From Bacillota bacterium (GTDB lineage Bacteria > Bacillota > Bacilli > Paenibacillales > NBRC-103111), in the NCBI GenBank assembly GCA_023388055.1, contig JAEWGW010000018.1, positions 1 to 64,000 of the forward strand: 64,000 bases of DNA, read 5' to 3'. The notes below the pieces were generated by a model. That model was not told the DNA's origin. It made no database searches and saw only the letters and a list, made by a program, of their open reading frames with translations. Shown in pieces: positions 1 through 8,328 of the stretch. Made by a program: the position numbers and the translations under genes. Positions within the stretch are counted from its first letter, which is position 1; every line of letters begins with the position of its first letter.

Positions 1-322
1 CCACTTAAGGGCAGCTTTCACCATCTTTTCGTCCCTTGCTTCGTTACTTTCGCTTGACGTACCCCCGGTACGCCTGCGCAAAAGTGCCTTGCCTGGAACG
101 AAAATCCGGCAAAATCTGCTCCCTTCGGAGCTGAAGACAGCCCCTAGGGGCCATCGCTAGGAATGAAAATGCTGGGGCTGACGCGGCACTTTCGTACAAA
201 TTCCGGCCGGCCGATGGAGCCCCCCCCCAGGATCACGCCCTTCACGTGCCGGCCACGCTCTGGATCACGTCCTTCACGTGCCGCCACGCTCTGGATCACG
301 TCCTTCACGTGCCGGCAGAGCC
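1..322. other. Left-edge non-coding stretch
   Basis: No open frame here has a convincing ribosome binding site or family resemblance. It holds a small palindrome (CCCCTAGGGG near 144-153), a run of nine C at about 219-227, and the tandem repeat listed separately. It is the 3' flank of the WYL regulator that ends at 323. Confidence 0.5.
231..320. repeat. 31-bp tandem repeat, about three copies
   Basis: The unit begins GATCACG(C/T)CCTTCACGTG and continues CCGGCCACGCTCTG. Copies begin near 231, 263 and 294; the last is cut short. Copies differ by one or two bases. The repeat stops just before the stop codon of the minus-strand WYL regulator. No function is evident. Confidence 0.75.
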
Positions 323-1471
323 TCACTCCCGCCTGTCCGCGTGCCGGGCGGCTATGGACAAGGCCGTCTCCCGCAGCCTGCAGCGGATGTGCTCCGGCTC
401 CAGAACCTCCACCAATTCGCCGAAGCTAAGCAGGTATCCGATCAGCCGGTTGTCCTCAGGCATGCGCACCGTCGCCACCAGCTCCTCCTCAGACTCTCCC
501 GCCGCTCCAAGCTCCCCAGCTACTCTAGGCCCACCAGCCTCCTCAGACTCTCCCAGCTCACCAATTTCTCGCCACCCACCAGGCCCACCAGCCTCCCCAG
601 ACTTCCCGGCCGCTGCCCTCTCAGGCACAGGATTTGCCGCCCCTGCATCTGCCTCCATCCGAACCGCCGTCCACGCCGGCTCCACATGCACCAGCCCGCC
701 GCCGAACCACTCCTCGGCCAGGGGACGCAGCCGGGCGGGGAGCCGCAGCTTCAGTTCCACCAGGCAACCCTCCATGGGCCACTGGTTGTTCCACGGCAGA
801 GCATCCGGCTCTATCTCACGCCGCCGGAACTGCTCCGCCGTTACCTCCGGCTCCCGCAGCCGGGAAAGCCGGAACAACCGGAAGCCCTGACGGAGCAGGC
901 AGTACGCGTAGAGATACCACTGCCCGCTTTTCATTACCAGGGTATAAGGCTCCACCAGCCGTTCCCCCGCTTCGCCTTCGGAGCTCAAATAGCGGAAACA
1001 AACCAGGCAGCAGGCTTCGATTCCCTGGCGCAGCAGCGCAAGCTCCTCCGCGACCCCCCCGGGACGGTTCCACGGCGTATGATCGAAGTGCAGGTTGTCC
1101 ATTCCCTCCAGAAGCCGGGTATGTCCCGCTTCCGCCTGGCATGCGCCTGCCAGCACCGCCTTCAATTTCTCCAGCGTGGCGGAGCCGGCTTCGCCGGGCC
1201 ATAGGCCGGAGGTGCTGTGCAGAGCCAGAAGCACACTGGAGAGCTCCTCCTCCGACAGCACCGTCCTGTCCAGCCGGAAACCCTCGGCAATGCCAAGTCC
1301 GCCCCCGGCGCCGGGATACGACACAATGGGGAAACCCGCCAGGCTGATAGTATCCGCATCCCGGTAGATCGTGCGCACCGACACGCCAAAATGCTCAGCC
1401 AGCTCCTGAGCCTTCATCTGCCGGCGGTTCGCCAGAATTGCCACCATATTCAACAGCCTGTCCATCCGCAT
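323..1471 (-). CDS. WYL-domain transcriptional regulator (YafY-like)
   Basis: A 382-residue DNA-binding regulator. Residues 1-60 form a DeoR-type winged helix (RLLNMVAILANRR, then SVRTIYRDADTI). The middle is a WYL domain that in this family senses ligands, often nucleotide- or DNA-damage-related. A PYTLVMKSGQWYLYAYC stretch typical of WYL domains is visible. About 55 residues near 265-320 are low complexity, rich in Gly, Glu and Ala (GEAGGPGG, ESEEAGGP), and look like an insertion between the WYL domain and the C-terminal WCX-type extension. The 5' end overlaps the preceding DinB-like gene by 77 nt, so the two are probably co-transcribed. A YafY-type regulator is certain; its target is unknown, although the linked DinB-like gene is a natural candidate. 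Confidence 0.88.
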   Translation of the reverse strand: MRMDRLLNMVAILANRRQMKAQELAEHFGVSVRTIYRDADTISLAGFPIVSYPGAGGGLGIAEGFRLDRTVLSEEELSSVLLALHSTSGLWPGEAGSATLEKLKAVLAGACQAEAGHTRLLEGMDNLHFDHTPWNRPGGVAEELALLRQGIEACCLVCFRYLSSEGEAGERLVEPYTLVMKSGQWYLYAYCLLRQGFRLFRLSRLREPEVTAEQFRRREIEPDALPWNNQWPMEGCLVELKLRLPARLRPLAEEWFGGGLVHVEPAWTAVRMEADAGAANPVPERAAAGKSGEAGGPGGWREIGELGESEEAGGPRVAGELGAAGESEEELVATVRMPEDNRLIGYLLSFGELVEVLEPEHIRCRLRETALSIAARHADRRE

Positions 1472-2192
1472 AATATCCCCCCCTTTTTTCCCCGCTCCGC
1501 ACTCCCCCGCCTTGAAGCCGCTGCTTGATTTGAGCGCAACGGTTCAAATGCACCAGATGATGCCGGGTGGCTGGCATAAGCACGAGGCCGCCCAGCGTCT
1601 TTTGAGCCCAATAATCGGCTATGCCCTTGGCTTCGGGGAGCACGGCCCCTTCCTCAAACAGCCGCTTTACCCTCTCCGGGCGGACCTTCTCCCGGAAGGC
1701 GCCCGGCTCCAGCGAGGCGATGATCCGCCTGGTTTGCCTGCCTACCGCAATCCGGTAAGCCCGCAGCTCCTCCATGCGGATTCCGGCGCTGAGCTCGGCG
1801 ATTTCCCTTTTTCCCATGGCGTTGCCGCTATGTGCAAAAGGAATGCCCAGCCTCTCCGGCCAACTCCCTTCATGAAACACCTGCCGCCCGCCGGCGACCA
1901 GAAGGTTCATGGTCATATCCTCCACCCGGGCAAGATGCCAGAGATGCCAGGCGATGGAATTTTCCGTATCCGGAGAAGGGGCGGGATAAGCACGGAGGGT
2001 CCCCTCCTCCAAATGCTCCAGCACCGCATCCTCATAGGTGAGGAAGCCGCAGCCGCTCATTTCCGCCGGATACAACCAGTTATGAAGAGCCAGAAACTGC
2101 TCCACCGCCCGGCTATGCTCCCCGGGTTTGCCGATGATTTCATTCAAAGCCTTGTGCTGCCGGTTCCACTCCTTGCGCTGCTCCAGCTCCAC
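1395..2192 (-). CDS. DinB-like four-helix protein
   Basis: A 265-residue cytoplasmic protein of the DinB/YfiT-like superfamily, putative metal-dependent enzymes or thiol transferases. Visible histidines that could bind metal are in AWHLWHLARVED (about residues 83 and 86) and in RHHLVHLNR (about 208-213). The start is GTG at 2192 behind a G-rich binding site. The last 40 residues are read out of frame from the start of the downstream WYL gene and are glycine-rich without family character. A recent frameshift or lost stop near residue 225 is therefore possible. The gene lies upstream of, and overlaps, the WYL regulator on the same strand, suggesting an operon. Substrate unknown. Confidence 0.75.
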   Translation of the reverse strand: MELEQRKEWNRQHKALNEIIGKPGEHSRAVEQFLALHNWLYPAEMSGCGFLTYEDAVLEHLEEGTLRAYPAPSPDTENSIAWHLWHLARVEDMTMNLLVAGGRQVFHEGSWPERLGIPFAHSGNAMGKREIAELSAGIRMEELRAYRIAVGRQTRRIIASLEPGAFREKVRPERVKRLFEEGAVLPEAKGIADYWAQKTLGGLVLMPATRHHLVHLNRCAQIKQRLQGGGVRSGEKRGGYYADGQAVEYGGNSGEPPADEGSGAG

Positions 2193-2280
2193 CTGTACCC
2201 ACCCCCACTGAAATAACTGAGCCTCTCCGACATTTCACCTATCTTCCTGCTGCCTTCTACTCCCTCGCTTCAACCTAAGC

Positions 2281-3489
2281 TCAGCCTGCAGAAACAGCCA
2301 TTTCCATAGCGAGATGGGCTTTTTTCAATGCAGCCAGCCCTGCCTCCTCCGCCTTCCGGGCGTTCACCAGCAGCTCCGTCAGCTCCTGGCGGAGCTCCGC
2401 CGGCATTCCTGGCTTCCGGTTAAAAAACGGCAGCAGGCTCCGGTACCGGACCAGTTCCCCGGCAACTTCCTTATAAGGCCCAGCTGCCTCACGCAGCAGC
2501 ACTCCCGCAGCTCCGCCGATCCGGTCCGCCGCCTCCTCCAGGAAGACTCCCGCATAACGGCGGCATTCCGCCCACACCTCTCCGTTATAGGCCAGTCCTT
2601 CGGGATCGGCATTCTCCGGCGTATGCTCCACAGCATGAAGCCAATTGTCATAACCGGGCAAACCGGATTTGTACCCGGGCATCACCCACTTGGAGGGATT
2701 GCCGGCGAACTCTACTGCAAACTCCAGTGCCTCAAGTACAATGGTCAAATCATCCGACGCCGCACCTAACTCCAGCCAGCCAGCATGAAGCCAGCCTACG
2801 GGGCTATTCCCCAGCTCCTCCCATGGCTTATACCCTTCGCTGTGGCGGGAATAGTCGTCATGGATCTGCACCCGGCCGTTCATGGGAAACGCGCAGAACT
2901 CTCCTTCCACTCCTTGGCAGCGGATGACAATGTCCCCGTAGCCTCCAGGCGCAAAGCTGACCTGACCGTCAAGGGTGATCCCTTGTGCAGCGAAGGCCTC
3001 CCGCATGAACGGACCGACCTCCTCCCGGGCAATTTCCTCCCATACGCTCATATCCGCCGTGAACTGCAGGGTGGGGGTACCGATGCCTTTATACAGATAA
3101 CCATGGTCATTATAGCCGCAAATGGTGTAAAACTCCGGGATACCCAGCTCCCAGCCGTAACAGGGCAGTCCTTTGTCCAGGGCCCGTTTGGTGTTTTCCC
3201 AGGCGATTTTTTGCTTGAGGGCAAAATCATGCTCCGTTCTCCAGCTGTTCACCGCATTGACGCTGACCCCCAGATTATGAGCCAGATTGGTGATCATATC
3301 GCAGTTCCATCCGGTGGGCCCGGAGCTGCAGGCGTCCGGCGCCACATTCAGGACGAAGGCATGTCCGGTGGCCCCGAACAGCCACGCATCCGAATCCGTT
3401 TTGCCCAAAAACTCCATACACGCCTTCAGCGCTCCCAGACGGGTCACCCAAAAATTCCTGTACTTCAAACGGTTCAGCACGACGCTCAT
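2281..3489 (-). CDS. BtrH_N-like, papain-fold candidate protein
   Basis: A 402-residue soluble protein with no signal peptide. The first 180 residues recall BtrH N-terminal or C39-like cysteine-peptidase folds: a Cys in KACMEFLG, a GATGHAFVLNV stretch, and GYNDHGYLYKGIG, where a His lies near an Asp. These could form a Cys-His-Asp set, but the assignment is by eye. The C-terminal half is helical (EALEFAVEFAG, then repeated Glu/Ala-rich segments) as in BtrH/DUF4872-type proteins, which act in acyl transfer or peptide chemistry. The start has a clean AAGGAG eight bases upstream. It sits alone between the DinB gene (88 bp) and a WYL regulator on the same strand. Function not assigned. Confidence 0.5.
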   Translation of the reverse strand: MSVVLNRLKYRNFWVTRLGALKACMEFLGKTDSDAWLFGATGHAFVLNVAPDACSSGPTGWNCDMITNLAHNLGVSVNAVNSWRTEHDFALKQKIAWENTKRALDKGLPCYGWELGIPEFYTICGYNDHGYLYKGIGTPTLQFTADMSVWEEIAREEVGPFMREAFAAQGITLDGQVSFAPGGYGDIVIRCQGVEGEFCAFPMNGRVQIHDDYSRHSEGYKPWEELGNSPVGWLHAGWLELGAASDDLTIVLEALEFAVEFAGNPSKWVMPGYKSGLPGYDNWLHAVEHTPENADPEGLAYNGEVWAECRRYAGVFLEEAADRIGGAAGVLLREAAGPYKEVAGELVRYRSLLPFFNRKPGMPAELRQELTELLVNARKAEEAGLAALKKAHLAMEMAVSAG

Positions 3490-3583
3490 AACACACGCTC
3501 CTTCTAATAGGATCGATCCGACAACCCCATCCTAACACGTCACTCTGCCATATCATGTCATTGTGATTTGGCCGCCGCCATTT

Positions 3584-4516
3584 TTAAGGAAGCGCATTCC
3601 CTTCAAAAGAAGCCTGCATATGCCGAAGCCGGTTCTGCATCATATTGCGCAGCCACCCGGGCCGTTCGATCCGGTATTCGCAGGCACAGCCCAGCAGCAC
3701 CGCCCCCAGACTCTCCGCATCCCGGAAAAACACCCGGTAGCGCCGCCCCTCCAGCTGTTCATACCGGTGCCGCAGCAAGGGCAAATATTCGGGCACCGCC
3801 ATATATAGAATGGCAGAATAAGGCTCCTCCACCGCTACAGGCACAACCTCGCCCGCCGCCACCAAAGGGGAAATGGCGTACCGCTCCCCACGCAGGGACA
3901 CGTTGGCCACCGAACGCAGAAACATCAGCCGGATCATACCGGCAGCCTCGTCGAAGCCCAACAGACAATTTTCAGAATCATAGGGAAACAGCTGCATCGG
4001 CGAAAAATGCTCCAGCCTCCTGATCTCCCCCTGTTCGCGGATATCCAGGCGGACCTTGATCTGCAGACGGATCGCCCGGGCCAGCAGCTCGAACTTCTCC
4101 GTCTCCAACGCTTGAATCGTATGTACGGGAATGGGCTTGTCCAAGAGCCCGCCTGTTTCCTCTTGGACCTCCCCCTTCCGGAGCTCACCCACCGCAAGCT
4201 TCTGGAACAGCTCCGCCATTCCCAGAGATTCCGGGTCCCCGGTCTTTTCGTAGCGGTAGGATAAGTAGGACAGATTCCGTACTTGGGAGGCCGTCAGCAG
4301 CATAGCAGGCAGGGCGAAGGTAGCCTCGGTATAATGGTAGCCTTTGTTTCTACGGCAATATTCCACGGGCGCCCCCAGGGAATCCCGGAGATATTCCACA
4401 TCCCGCGCCGCCTGCCGGAGGGAAATGCCGAACTCCTCGGCAATGGCCTGACAATTGGGATAGGCCTCCGTCCGGAGCCTTCCGTCGATCCAGATTACCC
4501 GGTGCCAGTTGCTCAT
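3584..4516 (-). CDS. WYL-domain transcriptional regulator
   Basis: A regulator of about 310 residues with an N-terminal winged helix (AIAEEFGISLRQAARDVEYL) and a WYL-type sensing domain in the centre and C-terminus. ATG at 4516 is chosen because the G-rich binding site then has usable spacing; GTG at 4531 would add five residues but abuts the binding site. It is divergent from the phosphotransferase-like gene at 4662, with 145 bp between, and may regulate it or the upstream BtrH-like gene. Ligand unknown. Confidence 0.82.
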   Translation of the reverse strand: MSNWHRVIWIDGRLRTEAYPNCQAIAEEFGISLRQAARDVEYLRDSLGAPVEYCRRNKGYHYTEATFALPAMLLTASQVRNLSYLSYRYEKTGDPESLGMAELFQKLAVGELRKGEVQEETGGLLDKPIPVHTIQALETEKFELLARAIRLQIKVRLDIREQGEIRRLEHFSPMQLFPYDSENCLLGFDEAAGMIRLMFLRSVANVSLRGERYAISPLVAAGEVVPVAVEEPYSAILYMAVPEYLPLLRHRYEQLEGRRYRVFFRDAESLGAVLLGCACEYRIERPGWLRNMMQNRLRHMQASFEGNALP

Positions 4517-4591
4517 GCTTTTTTTTGCCACCCTCCCAGTCGATTATTTCACTATAAAAAAAGTATACTCTCATCTCCCGGTTGCGCAATA

Positions 4592-4600
4592 TGATATAAT
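4592..4600 (+). promoter_or_regulatory. Extended -10 promoter candidate
   Basis: TGATATAAT is a perfect -10 hexamer with the TGN extension, 62 nt before the start of the phosphotransferase-like gene. No good -35 is visible at 17-18 bp, which extended -10 promoters tolerate. Confidence 0.45.
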
Positions 4601-4661
4601 CAGCAAACTGATTGTCCGGAGTGGTTGCCGTACGCATACGTTCTATAAGGAGGCATGTTGG

Positions 4662-5561
4662 ATGGAGGAGCTTAGAGACTTCGAGGGAAGATTTACCAGA
4701 TTGGAGCCGCTGCAGAAGGGGTTTTCCAGCGATAAAAAGTACGTAGCCGAAACGGCGGAGGGTGCGGTGTTTCTTCTGCGCATTGCCGATGGGGCAACCG
4801 GCTCCCGCAGAGAACGGGAATTCGATATGATGCGGAAAACCGCCGCATTGGGCGTGCCGATGCCGCAGCCGGTGGAATTCGGATGGAGTGAGAACAGGCA
4901 AAGTGTGTATTCTCTCTTTTCCTGGTGTGAGGGGGAGGATGCGGAGGCCGTGCTGCCGGAGCTGACGGAGGCGGAGCAGTATGCGCTGGGCTGGCAATCG
5001 GGGCAGATCGTAAGGACGATTCATTCCCTTCCGGCTCCGCCTGAGCTGGAGGACTGGGAGCAGCGTTTCGGCAGGAAAGCCAGAGGCAAAACAGAAAAAT
5101 ACCGGAGCTGCGGCATCGGGTTCGACGGGGATGAGCGGATCATCGGCTATCTGGAGGAGAATTTCCATCTCCTGGCCAACCGTCCCCAATGTTATCAGCA
5201 TGGGGATTATCATGTGGGCAATATGGTCATTTCCCGGGAAAAGGAGCTGTCCATCATTGACTTTGACCGCTGCGATTTTGGCGATCCATGGGAGGAATTC
5301 AACCGGATCGTGTGGTGTGCGGCGGTGAGTCCGGCATTTGCCACAGGGGAGCTGAACGGTTATTTCGGCGGCAGGCCTCCGGAGGTGTTTTTCCGGCTGC
5401 TGGCATTTTACATAGCGAACAATGCGCTTTCGTCCATCCCCTGGGCCATGCCCTTCGGGGAGGAGGAGGTAGCGGTGATGCTCAAGCAGGCCGAGCGTGT
5501 GCTGGCCTGGTTCGACAACATGGACAATCCAGTGCCCACGTGGTATTTGGGAGAGCTCTGA
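4662..5561 (+). CDS. Phosphotransferase-like (APH family) protein
   Basis: A 299-residue protein kinase-fold phosphotransferase of the aminoglycoside/choline kinase type. The Brenner-like catalytic motif is QHGDYHVGNMV, followed by the metal-binding SIIDFDRCDFGDPWEEF; both are intact, so the enzyme should bind ATP and transfer phosphate. The N-terminal lobe has the expected nucleotide-binding strands. ATG at 4662 is preferred over upstream in-frame starts because TAAGGAGG lies eight bases before it. In this family the substrate cannot be inferred from sequence; it may be an antibiotic, a metabolite or a protein. It stands alone with its own terminator. Confidence 0.8.
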   Translation: MEELRDFEGRFTRLEPLQKGFSSDKKYVAETAEGAVFLLRIADGATGSRREREFDMMRKTAALGVPMPQPVEFGWSENRQSVYSLFSWCEGEDAEAVLPELTEAEQYALGWQSGQIVRTIHSLPAPPELEDWEQRFGRKARGKTEKYRSCGIGFDGDERIIGYLEENFHLLANRPQCYQHGDYHVGNMVISREKELSIIDFDRCDFGDPWEEFNRIVWCAAVSPAFATGELNGYFGGRPPEVFFRLLAFYIANNALSSIPWAMPFGEEEVAVMLKQAERVLAWFDNMDNPVPTWYLGEL

Positions 5562-5663
5562 TTCCAATATACGGATGAGGTACCTTACAGGGGCATGGGG
5601 AAGCTGGCTATATGCTGACAGCATCCAGGATATGTCTGCTATCACCATTGTACCCAAAATCGA

Positions 5664-5700
5664 ACAAGCGCTGCCCCAACTCAGGGCGGCGCTTGTTTTT
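5664..5700 (+). terminator. Intrinsic terminator after the APH-like gene
   Basis: A 13-bp stem (AACAAGCGCTGCC with GGCGGCGCTTGTT, one mismatch) with a nine-base loop, followed by a short T run. Confidence 0.8.
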
Positions 5701-5740
5701 CGATATGGGTGGCTTTGGTGTGGAGGAGGGGGGAGCCGAA

Positions 5741-5921
5741 CGGACTCAGGAGCCGCTTTTGGGTCCATAATCGGCTTTTTGTGCGTCTTACGGACACAGG
5801 GGCCCTTATTTGCCGGAAAAGCATGGTTTGGAGCGCCTACTTGGGCAAATAGCGTCTCCTGAGTCCGCGAAATCTCATAACAGAGCGTTTCCCCCAAATT
5901 AGCGTACCCTCAGTCCGTAAG
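5741..5921. repeat. Intergenic word-repeat cluster, type A
   Basis: Four copies of a degenerate word of the form CGGACxCAGGxGCCxxTATTTGCC. Two are forward (5741-5760, 5791-5815) and two reversed (5843-5867, 5896-5921), so the cluster can fold on itself. The same word family recurs at 56688-56864. No coding frame is supported here. Confidence 0.7.
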
Positions 5922-5956
5922 AGCGCCGCCTAAGGTGGGCATTCCCGCCTCAGCCT

Positions 5957-6148
5957 CCAAAGCCTAAGGTTACTCCTTCATAACGGCCGGCAACCGGCGC
6001 ACTCCAGTTACACTCTCATCCACGGCCAACTATCGGCGCACTCCCGTTACGTTCATCCACCAACCAGTTGCCGGCGCACTCCCGTTACGCTCATCCACCA
6101 ACCAACTATCGGCGCACTCTCGGTTACTCCTTCACAGCAGCCCGCTTC
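5957..6148. repeat. 38-bp tandem repeat, about four copies
   Basis: Units start GGCGCACTCCCGTTAC and continue with CTCATCCACCAACC. They begin at 5996, 6035, 6073 and 6111, a period of 38-39 bp, with a degraded copy before. The repeat sits between the APH-like gene and the 3' end of the GH52 gene. No gene is supported in 5562-6217. Confidence 0.75.
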
Positions 6149-6217
6149 TACCAACCCGAGCTACTCCTCCACACCAGCTTGCATCTTCCCAGCCGGCCGC
6201 CTCCCCCGGCTGTCCTG

Positions 6218-8326
6218 TTACTCCTCCAGCCAGAGGATGCTGGTGACGCCCCGCGGGTAATACTTGCTGCCCGCGATTTCGCCGGAGATGATCTGGTCGC
6301 TCCAGCTCCAGACGGACAGCTCTTCATGGGTGAGCCACGCGGCATGGGCGGCATCCGCCCTTGCTCCCTGCTCCCCCCACTCCCTGCCGAGAATGCGGCG
6401 GGCGATAAACTGGCAGAGGTAGATTTTGCTCAGCCAGGAGTTGTTGCTGGTGGAGGACAGCTTCCAGCCGCCGTCGGGGAAGAGGCAGACCCCCTCCGTC
6501 AGCACCGTGGCCAGATGCGTGTCCAAGGCCCGGATGTAGCCGCCGAAGCGGCCGTCAGGGTCCAACGCCTCCGTCAGCCCCATGTAATAGGGGAAAATTA
6601 GCCCTTCAATAGCAGGAATAATCCGCGATTCATTGCCCTCACCCAGCACCGCCGGGATAAAGCCGTCCTCCCGCAGATGTCCGGCCAGCGTCCGGGCACA
6701 GCGCTCCGCCTGCTCTCCGGCCAACGCCGCCAAACCCTCGTGCCCCGCCTCGCCCAACAGCTTCTCCAGCGCCAGATACGCGGCCCAGCATTTGCCCGCC
6801 AGATAGATATTGTTCCGCGCCTGCCCCAGGGAAACATCCAGAGAGTCGTAGGTGGTAATCTCCGCCTTGCCCATCACCCGGCTGCTGTCAAGCCCCATCA
6901 AGCCGTTGCGCGCAACAGGGTTGGGATGATCCCGGTTCAACAAACTCACCAGACAATCCCGGAATACCTGCGCATGCTTCCCGAACCACTCCCGGTCCCC
7001 GGTGCGGACCACGTAGACCGACGCGCACAGAATCCAGTTAACCAGCTGCTCATGGGTCATATGGGAGAAGCAGCCGCTGTGTCCGAACAGCTCATAGGCC
7101 GAATAACCGGTCCGGGACAGGGTGTTGGCCACCCCCATGTCATGGGTGAAGCTTACGCCCCCCGGATATTCGGTGTCATCACCGGGAAACTGGACCCTAT
7201 CCCGGTAGCTGTACCGGCTCACGAACATGTCCAGCTCATTGCGGACCGTCCACGGATTCATCCGCAGCTCGTAATACAGCTGGTCCACCGTCAGGTCGAA
7301 GGTGTTCATCATCCGGTATTCGCCCTCATTCACCACCCAGAAGGGGCCGTCTGCCATATCCAGCAGCTGCGTGTTGCCGTAATAGCTGCGGATGCTGTGG
7401 GCCATCATAAACCGCTGATCCTCCGACAAGTCCGCCTTCTCCAGCACCCCGTTGGATTCCGCTGCCAGACGGGCTACTTGGTCAAACTGCCCCAGGGCGT
7501 ACATCCCCACTTCCTCAATGCTCCGGAAGAACCGGGTGTAATAATAGGAGGCGTCCAGCCCGGCCGTCACCGTCCCCCCATGATAAAAGCACACCGCAAA
7601 CCGGTACGTCCGGCTTTCCCCAGCCGGCACCTCCGCCACCAGCGCCCCTACTGGGCCAAGGCCGAAGCCCCAGTTTTCCCGGTACGGCGCGGACAGAATA
7701 CTCTCCATGCTGAAATGCAGCGCCGCCTGCACCTCCGGGTCATTCGATACGATGGCGGTTGTCCGCCCCTGCCCGACGCCGGCCAGCCCCGGACAGACAT
7801 CCTCCAGCCGCCGCATGGAGGTGTAGGGATCGCTGCCCTGATAGCCGAAGAACGCCCGGCGGGCCGTGCCTCCCCGGGTATTATCCACGGTCAGCTCTGC
7901 CAGCACGGCGGGCATAATCACCCGCTTCAGCTCCTCCTCGGAGCCCTTCCCAGGCTCCGGGACCGGCTCAGCCTGCGTATACACCGTAAACGTCAAATCC
8001 CCCGCCCGCCACGTGTCCATGGACAGACGGAAGTCCCGCTCCACCGCCTCCTTGGCAAAGGAAAACAGCAATTGCGGCTTCTGCGGCCTTTTCTGGGCCT
8101 GCTCCACATCATAACGTTTGCTGTCATCCTCCCGCGGCTTGAAGAAGGGCAGCACATCATAGAGGCCCGGCTTCTCCGCCGATTCCAGCCCGATAAACAC
8201 ATTTTGCAGAGGAGAACGGCCCAGCTCCTGCTCCAGTCCCCCGCCGTTCCCGGGAAAACCCAGGGTGAAGCTGGCGAAGGCGCCAACCGGGGAATGGTGG
8301 GCATTAAAAAACATATTGTCAGGCAT
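6218..8326 (-). CDS. GH52 beta-xylosidase
   Basis: A 702-residue retaining beta-D-xylosidase that releases xylose from the non-reducing end of xylo-oligosaccharides. The sequence follows the Geobacillus stearothermophilus GH52 enzyme along its whole length, from FFNAHHSPVGAFASFTLGFP at the N-terminus to YYPRGVTSILWLEE at the C-terminus. The nucleophile should be E334 in VVNEGEYRMMN and the acid D494 in ITTYDSLDVS, each one position from the Geobacillus numbering. No signal peptide, so the enzyme is cytoplasmic and acts on imported oligosaccharides. It starts two bases after the GH43 stop and is the last gene of the three-enzyme cluster. Confidence 0.95.
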   Translation of the reverse strand: MPDNMFFNAHHSPVGAFASFTLGFPGNGGGLEQELGRSPLQNVFIGLESAEKPGLYDVLPFFKPREDDSKRYDVEQAQKRPQKPQLLFSFAKEAVERDFRLSMDTWRAGDLTFTVYTQAEPVPEPGKGSEEELKRVIMPAVLAELTVDNTRGGTARRAFFGYQGSDPYTSMRRLEDVCPGLAGVGQGRTTAIVSNDPEVQAALHFSMESILSAPYRENWGFGLGPVGALVAEVPAGESRTYRFAVCFYHGGTVTAGLDASYYYTRFFRSIEEVGMYALGQFDQVARLAAESNGVLEKADLSEDQRFMMAHSIRSYYGNTQLLDMADGPFWVVNEGEYRMMNTFDLTVDQLYYELRMNPWTVRNELDMFVSRYSYRDRVQFPGDDTEYPGGVSFTHDMGVANTLSRTGYSAYELFGHSGCFSHMTHEQLVNWILCASVYVVRTGDREWFGKHAQVFRDCLVSLLNRDHPNPVARNGLMGLDSSRVMGKAEITTYDSLDVSLGQARNNIYLAGKCWAAYLALEKLLGEAGHEGLAALAGEQAERCARTLAGHLREDGFIPAVLGEGNESRIIPAIEGLIFPYYMGLTEALDPDGRFGGYIRALDTHLATVLTEGVCLFPDGGWKLSSTSNNSWLSKIYLCQFIARRILGREWGEQGARADAAHAAWLTHEELSVWSWSDQIISGEIAGSKYYPRGVTSILWLEE

Positions 8327-8328
8327 CC

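Noticed and set aside
144..326. 60-codon minus-strand frame at the left edge
   Set aside because: It reads through the 31-bp tandem repeat and has no ribosome site.
4350..5897. 515-codon minus-strand frame opposite the APH-like gene
   Set aside because: Antisense shadow of the kinase motifs; it also overlaps the start of the WYL regulator and a terminator.
6185..6215. Terminator for the GH52 transcript
   Set aside because: A GC-rich hairpin (AGCCGG/CCGGCT) is present but no T run follows on the minus strand, so the end of this transcript is left unassigned.
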